Source: Candidatus Merdibacter merdigallinarum
Lineage (GTDB): Bacteria > Bacillota_I > Bacilli_A > Erysipelotrichales > Erysipelotrichaceae
Direction of reading: 5' to 3'
NCBI GenBank assembly: GCA_019118705.1
Contig: DWYK01000183.1
Span: 1-58,665 of the forward strand
Length of the DNA: 58,665 nucleotides
Below are positions 1 to 8,532 of the stretch, one piece after another; the first letter of the stretch is position 1, and each line of letters opens with the position of its first letter. Position numbers and translations under genes: made by a program. A model generated the notes under the pieces. The model was given only the letters and a program-made list of their open reading frames with translations. It ran no database searches and was not told the origin of the DNA.

Positions 1-123
1 GATTTCGCTATCCCTTCTTCTCGCCTGTGCCTCACGGCTACAAACCTTGGGAGTCGCTATGGGGTTGCTCGGCAACTAGCTCCCTTGTGGACTTTCACCA
101 CAGACAGACGGCATGCCCGTCAT
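1..123. other. unassigned end sequence, possible remnant
   Basis: An open + strand frame runs in from the window edge through this stretch, but I recognise no domain in it. It is separated from the minus-strand gene by a hairpin at 124-155. It could be the edge of a repeat or mobile element lying outside the window. There is no inverted repeat or transposase motif here to support that. Confidence 0.2.
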
Positions 124-155
124 ACAAAAAAACCGCCGGTGACCCGACGGCTTTT
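124..155 (-). terminator. intrinsic terminator of the TVP38-like pseudogene
   Basis: A GC-rich hairpin (CCGTCGGG/CCGGCGG on the minus strand) is followed by a run of seven T on the minus strand. It lies just past the stop of the minus-strand gene at 164. Confidence 0.6.
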
Positions 156-163
156 TCCTTCGA

Positions 164-649
164 TCAGCGAAGGCGATGACGAACAAAACCATATATCGCA
201 GTGAATAACAACAAAAGCGTACTGAACAGATACAGCATCGGAATGACCGTGAACACCGGAAAACCGCTCTGTTGTTGGGCAAGAAGCGTATTTGCACTGT
301 CGATGGCCCCGATCGGAAGCAGAGGAAAGAGCACTTGCTTCTCCTCTCCAATAAAGCTGAGCAGCACGACCGGCAACAGCTGCAGACTGATACCGGTCAG
401 CAGTTACAGCAGTTCTCCCGGCAAAAAAGCGAGCACTACTTGCAATGCGATGCAGCCGATGACCGCAAGCATCGCCCATGGCGCATGTTCCTTCGCCAGG
501 ATCAGCCATCCCTCCTGCTTTTCCATCAGCTGCCGCAGCCAGGGCAGACACAGCAGTGAACCGACCATGAGAAAGAGGAAAAACAGGACAGGCCACAGTA
601 ACTTTTTCCGGTTGTCTTTTCTTCGTATCCAATCCCGACACTTCTGCAT
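164..649 (-). pseudogene. TVP38/TMEM64 (VTT) family membrane protein, interrupted
   Basis: The reading frame starts at ATG 649 behind GGAAGG and has a basic N-terminus, a hydrophobic segment (about residues 20-40) and a second one ending in FLPGELL. FLPGE is the conserved first reentrant-loop motif of VTT/DedA-like membrane proteins. A TAA at 404-406 then interrupts the frame. The same frame continues after it to 164 with about 79 codons of hydrophobic sequence ending in a basic tail. That second part does not look like the rest of a VTT domain, which needs roughly 100 more residues. It resembles the C-terminus of a multi-pass permease. I infer an internal deletion joining two genes, or a VTT gene with a stop and decay. 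The larger minus-strand frame up to 967 is non-coding upstream sequence. Confidence 0.55.
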
Positions 650-809
650 AGTGACATCCTTCCGTTTCGTTTTCATCAGATATAACCATTGTTCCCGCAA
701 AAAAGATGGATAACCTAACAGGTTTTTAAAAAAGCGGATGCATCCGCACCCGCTGATCAAAAACAGGATCATTCCATTTCCTGTCAGATGGAACGATCCT
801 GCTATTCTT

Positions 810-2036
810 TTATTGATCCTGTTTGGCCAATCCCTTTTCCCGGGAAATCGTCCATAATACCCGCGCGATCCGTTCCAGCGCATCAAACACTTTTTCATTC
901 TCGCGATAAACGCCCAGAACGATACGGAAGCCCCGCTCACCGCCAGGTCCATAGTTGATACCGTCATTTACCGACACATTGGCTTCCTTCAACAGGCGGG
1001 CACAGATCTCACTGCTGCTGCCCAGTTCATGGATATCGACCCAGCACAGAAAACCGGACTGTGGCAGCTGTACCTCCACACCGGGAATATTCCCTAACAG
1101 TTCCACTGCCTTATGCCGGCGCGCATCATAGGCCTGTGCATACGCTTCCATGAACGAAGGATCCTCAAATGCCGCGATGATCGCCTGCTGAGATGCCGTA
1201 TGCGTTGCCCCGACCACGCTGACCGCACATCCATACAGTACATCCATCACTGTATCATCCGCAATGATCCATCCGACACGATAACCGCTGAGACCAAATC
1301 CCTTGGATGCCGAGCAGACCGTCACCGTATGAGGGAGCATCCCTTCCATCGCAGCCGGAGCGATCATCGGATGTTCAAAGGTGAAGTCCTCAAACGCCTG
1401 GTCGCAGACGAGCACCAGATCGTGTGTCAGGACCGTTTTCCGAATGGCAGACAGGGATGCCTCGTTGAACACGGTCGTCGTCGGATTGTTGGGATGGGTC
1501 AGTACGATCATCTTCGTGCGCGGTGTGACCAGCGATTCCAGAAGCGCACCGTCGATCTGATAGCCGTTTTCCGCCTTCAGTTCCATGAAGACCGCCCTGG
1601 CATTGGCCATCGTTATGTTCTGCAGATTATTGGGATAGCAGGGTGTCGGTACGATGACCTCATCGCCTTCTTCCAGAAACGGCAACATTGCAAAATAGAG
1701 CGCACTGTCACTGCCCGGGGTGATGATGATATTGCGCGCCGGGTCCAGTGCCAGACCATAGCGTGTTTCCCAGTGTTTCGCAATGCAGGTGCGCAGATGC
1801 AAGTTTCCGGTCGGTGCAGTATAGTGCTCCCCATCCGCTCCTTCGATGGCGCGCAGGGCCGCTGCCCGTACATGTGCGGGAACGGCATCATCCGGCTGAA
1901 ACGGATCGGCCCAGCTCATCATATCGACACCGGCGGCGCGCATCGTTTCAAAACCGTCACCGACATCTGCTTTCTCCACGCTGGAAAACAGACCGCCTTC
2001 AAACTGCTGAAATGTTTTTTTCATCTTAGACTTCAT
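810..2036 (-). CDS. PLP-dependent class I/II aminotransferase
   Basis: This is a 408-residue fold-type I aminotransferase. Visible landmarks are NxxITPGSDSAL near the PLP phosphate loop, THPNNPTT, the aspartate in VCDQAFEDF, and SASKGFGLSGYRVGW with the Schiff-base lysine. RIVLGV near the C-terminus carries the substrate-carboxylate arginine. The family moves amino groups between amino acids and 2-oxo acids. The exact substrate cannot be read from the sequence. ATG 2036 is chosen because AGGAGG lies seven bases upstream; a second ATG is at 2024. The start overlaps the stop of the EamA transporter gene by 11 bases, so the two are probably translationally coupled. A transporter plus aminotransferase pairing suggests an amino acid or related metabolite as substrate. 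Confidence 0.85.
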   Translation of the reverse strand: MKSKMKKTFQQFEGGLFSSVEKADVGDGFETMRAAGVDMMSWADPFQPDDAVPAHVRAAALRAIEGADGEHYTAPTGNLHLRTCIAKHWETRYGLALDPARNIIITPGSDSALYFAMLPFLEEGDEVIVPTPCYPNNLQNITMANARAVFMELKAENGYQIDGALLESLVTPRTKMIVLTHPNNPTTTVFNEASLSAIRKTVLTHDLVLVCDQAFEDFTFEHPMIAPAAMEGMLPHTVTVCSASKGFGLSGYRVGWIIADDTVMDVLYGCAVSVVGATHTASQQAIIAAFEDPSFMEAYAQAYDARRHKAVELLGNIPGVEVQLPQSGFLCWVDIHELGSSSEICARLLKEANVSVNDGINYGPGGERGFRIVLGVYRENEKVFDALERIARVLWTISREKGLAKQDQ

Positions 2037-2907
2037 AGAACTGCCTCCTGTGCATCGTTCGCGATGCGATAAAATTCAGAATGCCTGCGCCGATCAGCAG
2101 TGCACCGCCTGCCAGCGACAGCAGATCCGGCACCTCATCAAAGACCACGATCCCGATGAGGAATGCAAACAGGCTCTGGGAATACAGATAGACCGAGATC
2201 TTCGTCGAGGGCGCATAACTGTAAGCGAGCGACAGAAAAAACTGTGCCGCTGCGGTCACTGCCCCCAGCAACAGCAGGATCCCGATCTCAAAAAGACCCA
2301 ATGGGTGCATCCCCTGCCAGAGCGCCAGCGGAAATGAAACGATCACGCTGAACACCATGAAAAAGAACGTGATCGAATACGGAGATTCTCCCTTCAGACG
2401 GCGTACGACCGTATACGCCAGACCGGCGAAGAAACCGCCGCCCAGCGCCAGCAGCGATTCCTGTTCCAGAAAGCCGCCGGTCGGCTTCAATAACAGCACG
2501 ATGCCGCCAAACGCGATGAAGATGGCAAGCACCTGTCCTCGGCTCATCCGCTCCTTCAGCCAGACGACTGCTGCGATCAGCGCAAAGATCGTCGAGGTGG
2601 AGCTCAACAGCGACAAGTTTGCGATCGGATACGCATCTGTAGCGGCCGCAAAGACGAGAATCGTCGACAGAAACCCGAACAGCGAACGAAAGAACAGCAA
2701 CTTTGGCTGTGCCCCCATGAGCGGCACCTTTTCCTTCTTGCAGAGCATTGCCATGATCACGGCAGCCACCAGTGAAAAATAAAACGTCCGTTCAAAGCTG
2801 CTGAGATAATACAGCACCTTTCCTAATGCCTGCTGCGAGGAAAAGAGAAAGGAAGTCAACAGCAGATAGCAGACTCCCTTTTGAATATTCTCGCTGCGCA
2901 AGGTCAT
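2026..2907 (-). CDS. EamA-family drug/metabolite transporter
   Basis: A 293-residue integral membrane protein with about ten hydrophobic segments in two EamA repeats (roughly residues 10-140 and 150-285). This is the usual size for the DMT superfamily, whose members export or exchange small metabolites. The repeat ends are recognisable as SSTSTIFALIAAVVWLKERMSRGQ and, in the second half, a shorter equivalent near VVFDEVPD. Its ATG overlaps the TGA of the guanylate kinase-like gene (ATGA), so it is translationally coupled to it. Its own stop lies inside the start region of the downstream aminotransferase gene. Substrate unknown. Confidence 0.85.
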   Translation of the reverse strand: MTLRSENIQKGVCYLLLTSFLFSSQQALGKVLYYLSSFERTFYFSLVAAVIMAMLCKKEKVPLMGAQPKLLFFRSLFGFLSTILVFAAATDAYPIANLSLLSSTSTIFALIAAVVWLKERMSRGQVLAIFIAFGGIVLLLKPTGGFLEQESLLALGGGFFAGLAYTVVRRLKGESPYSITFFFMVFSVIVSFPLALWQGMHPLGLFEIGILLLLGAVTAAAQFFLSLAYSYAPSTKISVYLYSQSLFAFLIGIVVFDEVPDLLSLAGGALLIGAGILNFIASRTMHRRQFYEV

Positions 2908-3476
2908 CCCTTCGCCTTTGCCTTGTGCTCTGCCAGCATCCGGGCAATTTCCTCTTTTGCCTTCTGTGCATCGCTGTTTTTGACCTGGTGGCGGAACAGC
3001 GAGCTCAGCTCCATCTCCATGCTGGCCTTATTGACACGCAGATCCGCACTGGCCGTATCATTATAACGTTCACGAATCTGTTTCTCCAGTTCTTCCATGC
3101 TTTCCGGTACGACAAAGACCGACAGTGCATCCGGATAGCGCAGCTTGATCTGACCGACGCCCTGCGCCTCCACCTCCAGCAATACGTTCTTTCCGATCCG
3201 CAGCAGGAAGTCGATATACGCTAATGGCGTACCATAGTAATAGCCGTCAAACTGCGTATATTCCAACAGCTCATGTGCGCGCACCGCCTCCGCAAACGTC
3301 TTGCGGTCGACAAAATAATAATCGCTGCCGTCCTTTTCCGTTTCCTTTTGCGGACGCGTCGTCATGGAAATCGAATAAAACAGATGCAGGCTTTCATCCT
3401 CCAGCAGGCAGTCGCGGATCGCTCCTTTTCCGACGCTGCTGGCTCCGGTCAATACAAGCAATGTTCCCTTACTCAT
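2904..3476 (-). CDS. guanylate kinase-like protein
   Basis: A 190-residue protein of guanylate kinase fold. The P-loop reads GASSVGKGAI instead of the usual GPSGVGKGT. Downstream come SISMTTRPQKETEKDGSDYYFVD, which carries the GMP-binding Ser/Arg/Tyr residues, and EYTQFDGYYYGTP, which matches the family's ExxxxxGxxYGT. LLEVEAQG replaces the usual DID/EIDVQG. The lid and C-terminus are atypical: RYNDTASAD rather than RGTES, and no VIVND. It may be an active GMP kinase, but it looks like a divergent paralogue rather than the housekeeping gmk. It lies 12 bases past the M24 peptidase stop and overlaps the transporter start, so it belongs to a minus-strand operon with the two preceding entries. 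Confidence 0.75.
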   Translation of the reverse strand: MSKGTLLVLTGASSVGKGAIRDCLLEDESLHLFYSISMTTRPQKETEKDGSDYYFVDRKTFAEAVRAHELLEYTQFDGYYYGTPLAYIDFLLRIGKNVLLEVEAQGVGQIKLRYPDALSVFVVPESMEELEKQIRERYNDTASADLRVNKASMEMELSSLFRHQVKNSDAQKAKEEIARMLAEHKAKAKG

Positions 3477-3488
3477 ACAGGCTCCTCC

Positions 3489-4715
3489 TTATTTGATCAG
3501 CGTGATCTGATCTCTTCCCTCATATAAGAATTTTACACCATTTTCATCCAATAAAACAGTTTCTTCCGTATAAATATAATAATCTTTGTTTTTGCATGGC
3601 ACCTTGACATTCAGCTCCAGCGCATACGTCGTATCATTGTCCAGTTCGACGTCTCCCTTGACCGGGATCGCGCTCTGCTGGTTCCACAGCCCGATCGTCG
3701 GACCCGGGCCATGCCCGTACATGTTGCATGGATGAGAGTACAGTGTGGCCTCGATCCCCTCTTCCTTCGCCTGTGCCAGCGCTTCAGCCAGCACTTCATT
3801 TCCGGTCTTGCCCGCCTTCATACAGCCGCGGACGATGTCCTGGAAACGGTTGTTGACCTTCATGCCATTGGCCAGATCCTTTGGAATGGCGTCTTCTCCT
3901 TCTTTTGCGACATATGCCAGTCGCTGGGTATCCGTACACAGATTCATATAGCGAATGCCAAAGTCACAATGCAGCAGATCACCGCGTCGGATCACGCCGG
4001 TGATGTGAGAGTCGTCACTACCTTCCCGCTGCAGATCCATCGTCGGTTCAAACCAGTAATCCAGGCCCATGTCCTTGACCTTCTGCATCATGAACCACTC
4101 CAGATCCTGTGTCGTCGTTACGTCCGGCTCAACGACTTCCGACGTATACATCGCATTCATGACCGAGAAGGCCGCCTCTACGACCTCCGGCAGCAGCTTT
4201 CGCTCCGTCGGCGTCCGCAGTTCCATCAGCTTGATGGCCAGATGATCATCGCTGATCATGCGATCCAGCCACTTTTCATCCAGCTCCTTCAGCCAGGTAG
4301 TGTAGATGCCCATGCTCAATCCGTCACCGAAGGCAAAGTCCGCTGAGGCGTTGATGGCGATCTTCTTTGGATCGACCTCTTCCAGCAGCCGCTTCAGCGC
4401 ATCCATCTGGCTTTCTTTTCCAAACTGCCAGTACGGCGTATAGAATGCATTGAGATGTTCATCCGGCATGCTCAGCGAATAACGGATGACATCCTCTCCA
4501 TCCTTGACGAACGCAAACATCGTGATCCTTCTCGCTGTCGGATACTGTGCCGGTGTCAGCGCACGAAAGGTCGGATCTTCGTTGTACTCTTTGGAGGCAT
4601 GCAGCCACAGATCTGCTTCACTTTCCATCATCACCCGGGGCAAGATGGTCTCCAGACGCTCTTTCAGACATTGATTGCGCAGTTCATATTGTTCCTTCAC
4701 ACTACGGATATTCAT
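3489..4715 (-). CDS. M24 family (Xaa-Pro aminopeptidase-like) metallopeptidase
   Basis: About 408 residues with the pita-bread fold signature of M24 enzymes in the C-terminal half. The five metal ligands are visible: Asp in HCDFGIRY, Asp in CTDTQRLAY, His in YGHGPGPTIG, Glu in ALELNVKVP and Glu in YTEETVLL. The N-terminal third resembles a creatinase-like domain. Such enzymes remove N-terminal residues from Xaa-Pro peptides, though substrate specificity is inferred. ATG 4715 follows AGGAGG; upstream in-frame codons to 4754 have no ribosome binding site. It lies just downstream of the oligopeptide transporter, which fits processing of imported peptides. No secretion signal is seen, so it is probably cytoplasmic. 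Confidence 0.85.
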   Translation of the reverse strand: MNIRSVKEQYELRNQCLKERLETILPRVMMESEADLWLHASKEYNEDPTFRALTPAQYPTARRITMFAFVKDGEDVIRYSLSMPDEHLNAFYTPYWQFGKESQMDALKRLLEEVDPKKIAINASADFAFGDGLSMGIYTTWLKELDEKWLDRMISDDHLAIKLMELRTPTERKLLPEVVEAAFSVMNAMYTSEVVEPDVTTTQDLEWFMMQKVKDMGLDYWFEPTMDLQREGSDDSHITGVIRRGDLLHCDFGIRYMNLCTDTQRLAYVAKEGEDAIPKDLANGMKVNNRFQDIVRGCMKAGKTGNEVLAEALAQAKEEGIEATLYSHPCNMYGHGPGPTIGLWNQQSAIPVKGDVELDNDTTYALELNVKVPCKNKDYYIYTEETVLLDENGVKFLYEGRDQITLIK

Positions 4716-4742
4716 GATCTTCCTCCTTTTTATCCTTATTAT

Positions 4743-4778
4743 GAAATAAGGCACACAGTTCCCTGTGTGCTTTATTTC
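4743..4778. terminator. long inverted repeat after the opp operon
   Basis: Near-perfect 16-bp arms flank a TTCC loop. A second short inverted repeat (GCCCATC/GATGGGC) lies at about 4784-4801. Together they separate the opp substrate-binding gene from the peptidase gene. The T-run on the minus strand is short, so termination may be partial. Confidence 0.55.
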
Positions 4779-4821
4779 ATACGCCCATCCGCAGATGGGC
4801 GCAGGAATTCGATCGTCTGTC

Positions 4822-6483
4822 TTACTCGAAGTAAGCGTGTGTCAGATCGTAGTGACCTTCTGGTGAAGAACTGATGTTCGTCAGGTTCTTGACCTTCAGG
4901 AACGGCTCTGTATATCCGAACAGCGGGATGATGTAACCCTGCTCGATCAGATATGCTTCTGCCTCATGCAGCTTCTCCATACGCTCCTGGCCGCTCAGCA
5001 GGTTGGCCTCGTTGACCATCTGCTCGAATTCAGGATCATCCACGGTGTTACCGCTTGTCGTGGAACCAACATACATGGACAGATAGCACATTGGATCCAG
5101 ATAGTCCGCCGTCATCGCATGACGAGCCAGTTCAAAGTTACCGGCATCACGGTCGTTGAAGAATGCTTCCTTCTCAGAACCGGACAGCTGCAGATCGATA
5201 TAGATCTCACGCAGAGATGCCTGCATTGCCTCAGCAACTGCCTTATGCGTTGCCAGGTTGTTGTACTTGTAAGTCAGCGTCAGCATGTTGTCCTCGCTGT
5301 ATCCCTTCGACTCCATGATCGCCTTGGCAGCTTCTACATCGTCTTCGATCAGATGTCCGCCCTGCTCATAGAAATCGTTGCCTTCTGCATCCGGAATACC
5401 ACTTGGGATCAATGCATACAGATCATAAGAATAGTCATCGCCGTAACCATATGCGTTACGTGCCGTCGTACGGCCGATCGCCATGGAGATCGCCTGACGG
5501 ATCTCTACGTCTTTCAGAGCAGCCAGACCATCCGTAGAACCATCGTTTTCTTTACCGGCATTGACCAGTACGAAGTAGTTACATACGAACGGATCGACGG
5601 CATATACATGACCCTGCAGCTGCTCATCGTTGTTGATCTGCTCAACGTTGACAGCAGTAGCGAAGTCAACTTCACCGGAGATGAATGCCTGTGTCTGAGA
5701 ATCCAGATCGCCCATGACCTTGAATTCGATCGTCTCCAGCTGTACGTTGTCTGCATCCGAATAGTTTTCGCTCTTGCTCAGCGTAATGGCATCCTTGATG
5801 TTGACGCCGGTGATCTCAAATGCACCGTTGGTAACGATCGGATCGTCCGCAGATGCGTTCTGTGCCCATTCAGAGCTGCTTGGATCGGAACCGACCTCAT
5901 CCTGCTTGACCGGATAGAATACGGTGTTCGTCAGCATGGATGTGAAGTATGGCGCAGCCATCTTCAAAGTGATCTCGATCGTCGTGTCATCGACGGCACG
6001 TACGCCCATGTTGGCATCCAGATCCTCCATGTTCGTATATGGGTTGCCGTCTTCACCGGTCGTACCGGCGATATAACCATACATGAAGTTTGTATAGTAG
6101 CCTTCGGTCGTCATGGCACGCTTCCAGGACCATACGAAGTCCTCTGCAGTCAATGGCGTACCATCGCTCCATGTCAGACCGTCCTTCAGCTTGATCGTAT
6201 ACGTCAGACCATCTTCACTGATCGTCGGCAGATCCTCTGCCAGATTGGCAACGACGTTACCGTCTTTGTCCAGCTTGTAAAGTCCGTCATAGCACTGCGC
6301 CAGGACGTTTGCCGTGATGGAATCATCAACGATTGCCGGATCCGGCAATGCAAAGTCACCGCCGACAGCTGCTGTCAGGTTTTTCTTACCAGATTCAGCA
6401 GTGATGTCGCCGCTTCCTCCACAGCCTGTCAGTGTAGTCGCAACCATTGCGAGCGCAGCTGTGGAAGCCAAGATTTTTTTCAT
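4822..6483 (-). CDS. oppA: oligopeptide ABC transporter substrate-binding lipoprotein
   Basis: A 553-residue family 5 solute-binding protein. It starts with a lipoprotein signal peptide and lipobox LTGC (Cys about residue 21), so it is anchored on the outer face of the membrane. The family signature is visible as QCYDGLYKLDKDGNVVANLAEDLP and YTIKLKDGLTWSDGTPLTAEDFVWSWKRA. It captures extracellular peptides and passes them to the OppBC permease. ATG 6483 follows AAGGAGA. It is the last gene of a minus-strand operon in the order oppB-oppC-oppD-oppF-oppA, 27 bases after oppF. Peptide length preference cannot be told from sequence. Confidence 0.92.
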   Translation of the reverse strand: MKKILASTAALAMVATTLTGCGGSGDITAESGKKNLTAAVGGDFALPDPAIVDDSITANVLAQCYDGLYKLDKDGNVVANLAEDLPTISEDGLTYTIKLKDGLTWSDGTPLTAEDFVWSWKRAMTTEGYYTNFMYGYIAGTTGEDGNPYTNMEDLDANMGVRAVDDTTIEITLKMAAPYFTSMLTNTVFYPVKQDEVGSDPSSSEWAQNASADDPIVTNGAFEITGVNIKDAITLSKSENYSDADNVQLETIEFKVMGDLDSQTQAFISGEVDFATAVNVEQINNDEQLQGHVYAVDPFVCNYFVLVNAGKENDGSTDGLAALKDVEIRQAISMAIGRTTARNAYGYGDDYSYDLYALIPSGIPDAEGNDFYEQGGHLIEDDVEAAKAIMESKGYSEDNMLTLTYKYNNLATHKAVAEAMQASLREIYIDLQLSGSEKEAFFNDRDAGNFELARHAMTADYLDPMCYLSMYVGSTTSGNTVDDPEFEQMVNEANLLSGQERMEKLHEAEAYLIEQGYIIPLFGYTEPFLKVKNLTNISSSPEGHYDLTHAYFE

Positions 6484-6510
6484 AACCTTTTTCTCCTTTC
6501 CTAGATTCTC

Positions 6511-7503
6511 CTAGTTTTCATCGTACATGAAACATGATACGAGACGATCTCCGACCCGTACGGTCGGCGGTTTTGCCTGCGCACATCTTTCAGTGGCGTT
6601 CGGGCAGCGTGTGCGGAACACACAGCCGCTCGGCGGATCGATCGGACTTGGTAACTCTCCCTCCAACACGATCCTCTGTTTTTCACGGGCCGTTTTCGGA
6701 TCCGGAATCGGTACAGCCGAAAGCAATGCCTGTGTATATGGATGAAGCGGGCGATGATAGACATCATCGCTGTCCCCCACCTCTACCAAGTGACCTAAAT
6801 ACATGACACCGATACGGTCTGAGATATGCTTGACCATGCTCAGGTCATGCGCGATGAACAGATAAGCGATCCCCATCTCCTTCTGGATATGCTCCAGCAG
6901 GTTGATGACCTGCGCCTGAATGGAAACATCCAAAGCAGAGATCGGCTCATCACAGACGATGAACTTTGGGTTCAGGGCCAGGGTACGGGCAATACCGATA
7001 CGCTGACGCTGACCACCGGAGAACTCATGCGGATACCGGCGAATGTGATCCGGCTTGAGGCCAACGACCTCCAGCAGTTCACGCACGCGGTTTTCCCGCT
7101 CTTCCTTCGTCTTGTAGATCTTGTGGATATCCATCGGTTCGCGAATGATCTCGCCGACCGTCATACGCGGGTTGAGACTGGCATACGGGTCCTGGAAGAT
7201 CATCTGCACGTTCCGACGGAATTCCTTGAGGTCATCTCCCTTGATCGAAGTGATGTCCTCCCCTTTATAATAGATCTTTCCTTCTGTCGGATTATAGATT
7301 TTTACGATGGCGCGTCCCGTTGTGCTCTTTCCGCAGCCACTTTCACCGACCAGTCCGAAGGTCTCTCCTTCCATGATCTCAAAGCTGACACCATCGACCG
7401 CTTTGACGATCTTCTTTTTCTTGAAGAGTCCGCCGCCGGCATTGAAGTGAACCTTGAGGTCTTCTACGCGAAGGATGGGTTCCTTTTTGTTTTCTTCACT
7501 CAT
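6511..7503 (-). CDS. oppF: oligopeptide ABC transporter ATP-binding protein OppF
   Basis: A 330-residue ABC ATPase. Walker A is GESGCGKST, the Q-loop is in MIFQDPYASLNPR, the signature is FSGGQRQRIGIAR, Walker B is FIVCDEPISALD, and the H-loop is in FIAHDLSMV. The C-terminal oligopeptide/dipeptide extension has the typical cysteine cluster (CVFRTRCPNATERC, then SCF). It pairs with OppD to energise peptide import. ATG 7503 lies three bases after the oppD stop, behind AAAGGAG. Confidence 0.93.
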   Translation of the reverse strand: MSEENKKEPILRVEDLKVHFNAGGGLFKKKKIVKAVDGVSFEIMEGETFGLVGESGCGKSTTGRAIVKIYNPTEGKIYYKGEDITSIKGDDLKEFRRNVQMIFQDPYASLNPRMTVGEIIREPMDIHKIYKTKEERENRVRELLEVVGLKPDHIRRYPHEFSGGQRQRIGIARTLALNPKFIVCDEPISALDVSIQAQVINLLEHIQKEMGIAYLFIAHDLSMVKHISDRIGVMYLGHLVEVGDSDDVYHRPLHPYTQALLSAVPIPDPKTAREKQRIVLEGELPSPIDPPSGCVFRTRCPNATERCAQAKPPTVRVGDRLVSCFMYDEN

Positions 7504-7506
7504 GGC

Positions 7507-8517
7507 CTACACTCCTTTCCCCTGTGCGTACGGATGATTCAGCCAGCAGCTGCAGAAGTGCGTTTCACTGAACTTTTCTGCCTGCGGCATGGCCATCTTA
7601 CACACCTTCATCGCATGTTCACAGCGATCCGCAAACGGACAGTTGTTCTCGATGTTGAGCAGATCCGGCGGAGATCCCGGAATCGGATGCAGCTCTTTGC
7701 GCTCCAGCTCCTCCGGGTTGGAAATACAGCTTAACAAGCCCTTGGTATATGGATGTTTCGGCTCGTAGAAGATCTCATCGGTCGTTCCTTCTTCTACGAT
7801 CTTTCCGCCGTACATGATCGCAATGCGGTCACAGATGCTCGCCACGACACCGAGGTCATGCGTGATCATGATGATGCTGGAATCGATCTCCTCTTTCAGG
7901 TTGCTGATGAGCTCCAGCACCTGCGCCTGGATCGTAACGTCCAGGGCGGTCGTCGGTTCATCGGCGATGATGATCTTCGGATCACACGCCAGAGCGATCG
8001 CGATGATGATACGCTGGCGCATACCGCCGGAGAACTGGAACGGATACTGACGGATCCGCGTTTCCGGTGAAGGAATGCCGACCTTGCGCATCAGTTCGAT
8101 CGCCCGATCGATCGCCTCCTTCTTGGAGATGCCCGGGTTGTGGTTGATGATCGGTTCGATGAGCTGTGTCTGAATGCGGAGCACCGGATTCAGGAAGGTC
8201 ATCGGATCCTGGAAGATCATCGCCATATCATTTCCGCGGATGCGGTCCATCTTTGCCTCATATTCTTTTTTCTCGGTGATGACCGCCGGGGAGATCTCCT
8301 CTCCGTCGATCTGAATGGAACCGTTGGTGATCTTGCCGTTCTGTGCCAGCAGGCCCATGACGGAGAACATCGTCTGGCTCTTACCGGAGCCGGATTCACC
8401 GACGATTCCCAGCACTTCACCTTTTTCTACATGCAGACTGACATCACGTACGGCCCGTACGACCCCGTTCTCGGTCGTAAACTCAGTAGTCAGGTGCTTA
8501 ATATCCAACATTGCCAT
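7507..8517 (-). CDS. oppD: oligopeptide ABC transporter ATP-binding protein OppD
   Basis: A 336-residue ABC ATPase with Walker A GESGSGKSQ, FQDPMTFLNPVLR, signature FSGGMRQRIIIA, Walker B IIIADEPTTALD and H-loop MITHDLGVV. The C-terminal extension carries the conserved cysteines (CPFADRCEHAMKVC). An ATG at 8517 follows GGAGGGG with an 11-base gap; a second ATG at 8511 is also possible. It lies 15 bases after oppC in the opp operon and forms the NBD heterodimer with OppF. Confidence 0.93.
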   Translation of the reverse strand: MAMLDIKHLTTEFTTENGVVRAVRDVSLHVEKGEVLGIVGESGSGKSQTMFSVMGLLAQNGKITNGSIQIDGEEISPAVITEKKEYEAKMDRIRGNDMAMIFQDPMTFLNPVLRIQTQLIEPIINHNPGISKKEAIDRAIELMRKVGIPSPETRIRQYPFQFSGGMRQRIIIAIALACDPKIIIADEPTTALDVTIQAQVLELISNLKEEIDSSIIMITHDLGVVASICDRIAIMYGGKIVEEGTTDEIFYEPKHPYTKGLLSCISNPEELERKELHPIPGSPPDLLNIENNCPFADRCEHAMKVCKMAMPQAEKFSETHFCSCWLNHPYAQGKGV

Positions 8518-8532
8518 TGAAAACTTCCCCTC

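Noticed and set aside
4966-6504. Long + strand open frame of 512 codons opposite oppA
   Set aside because: It mirrors the oppA coding sequence, has no ribosome binding site and no recognisable domain; oppA has a clear lipoprotein signal and family motifs.
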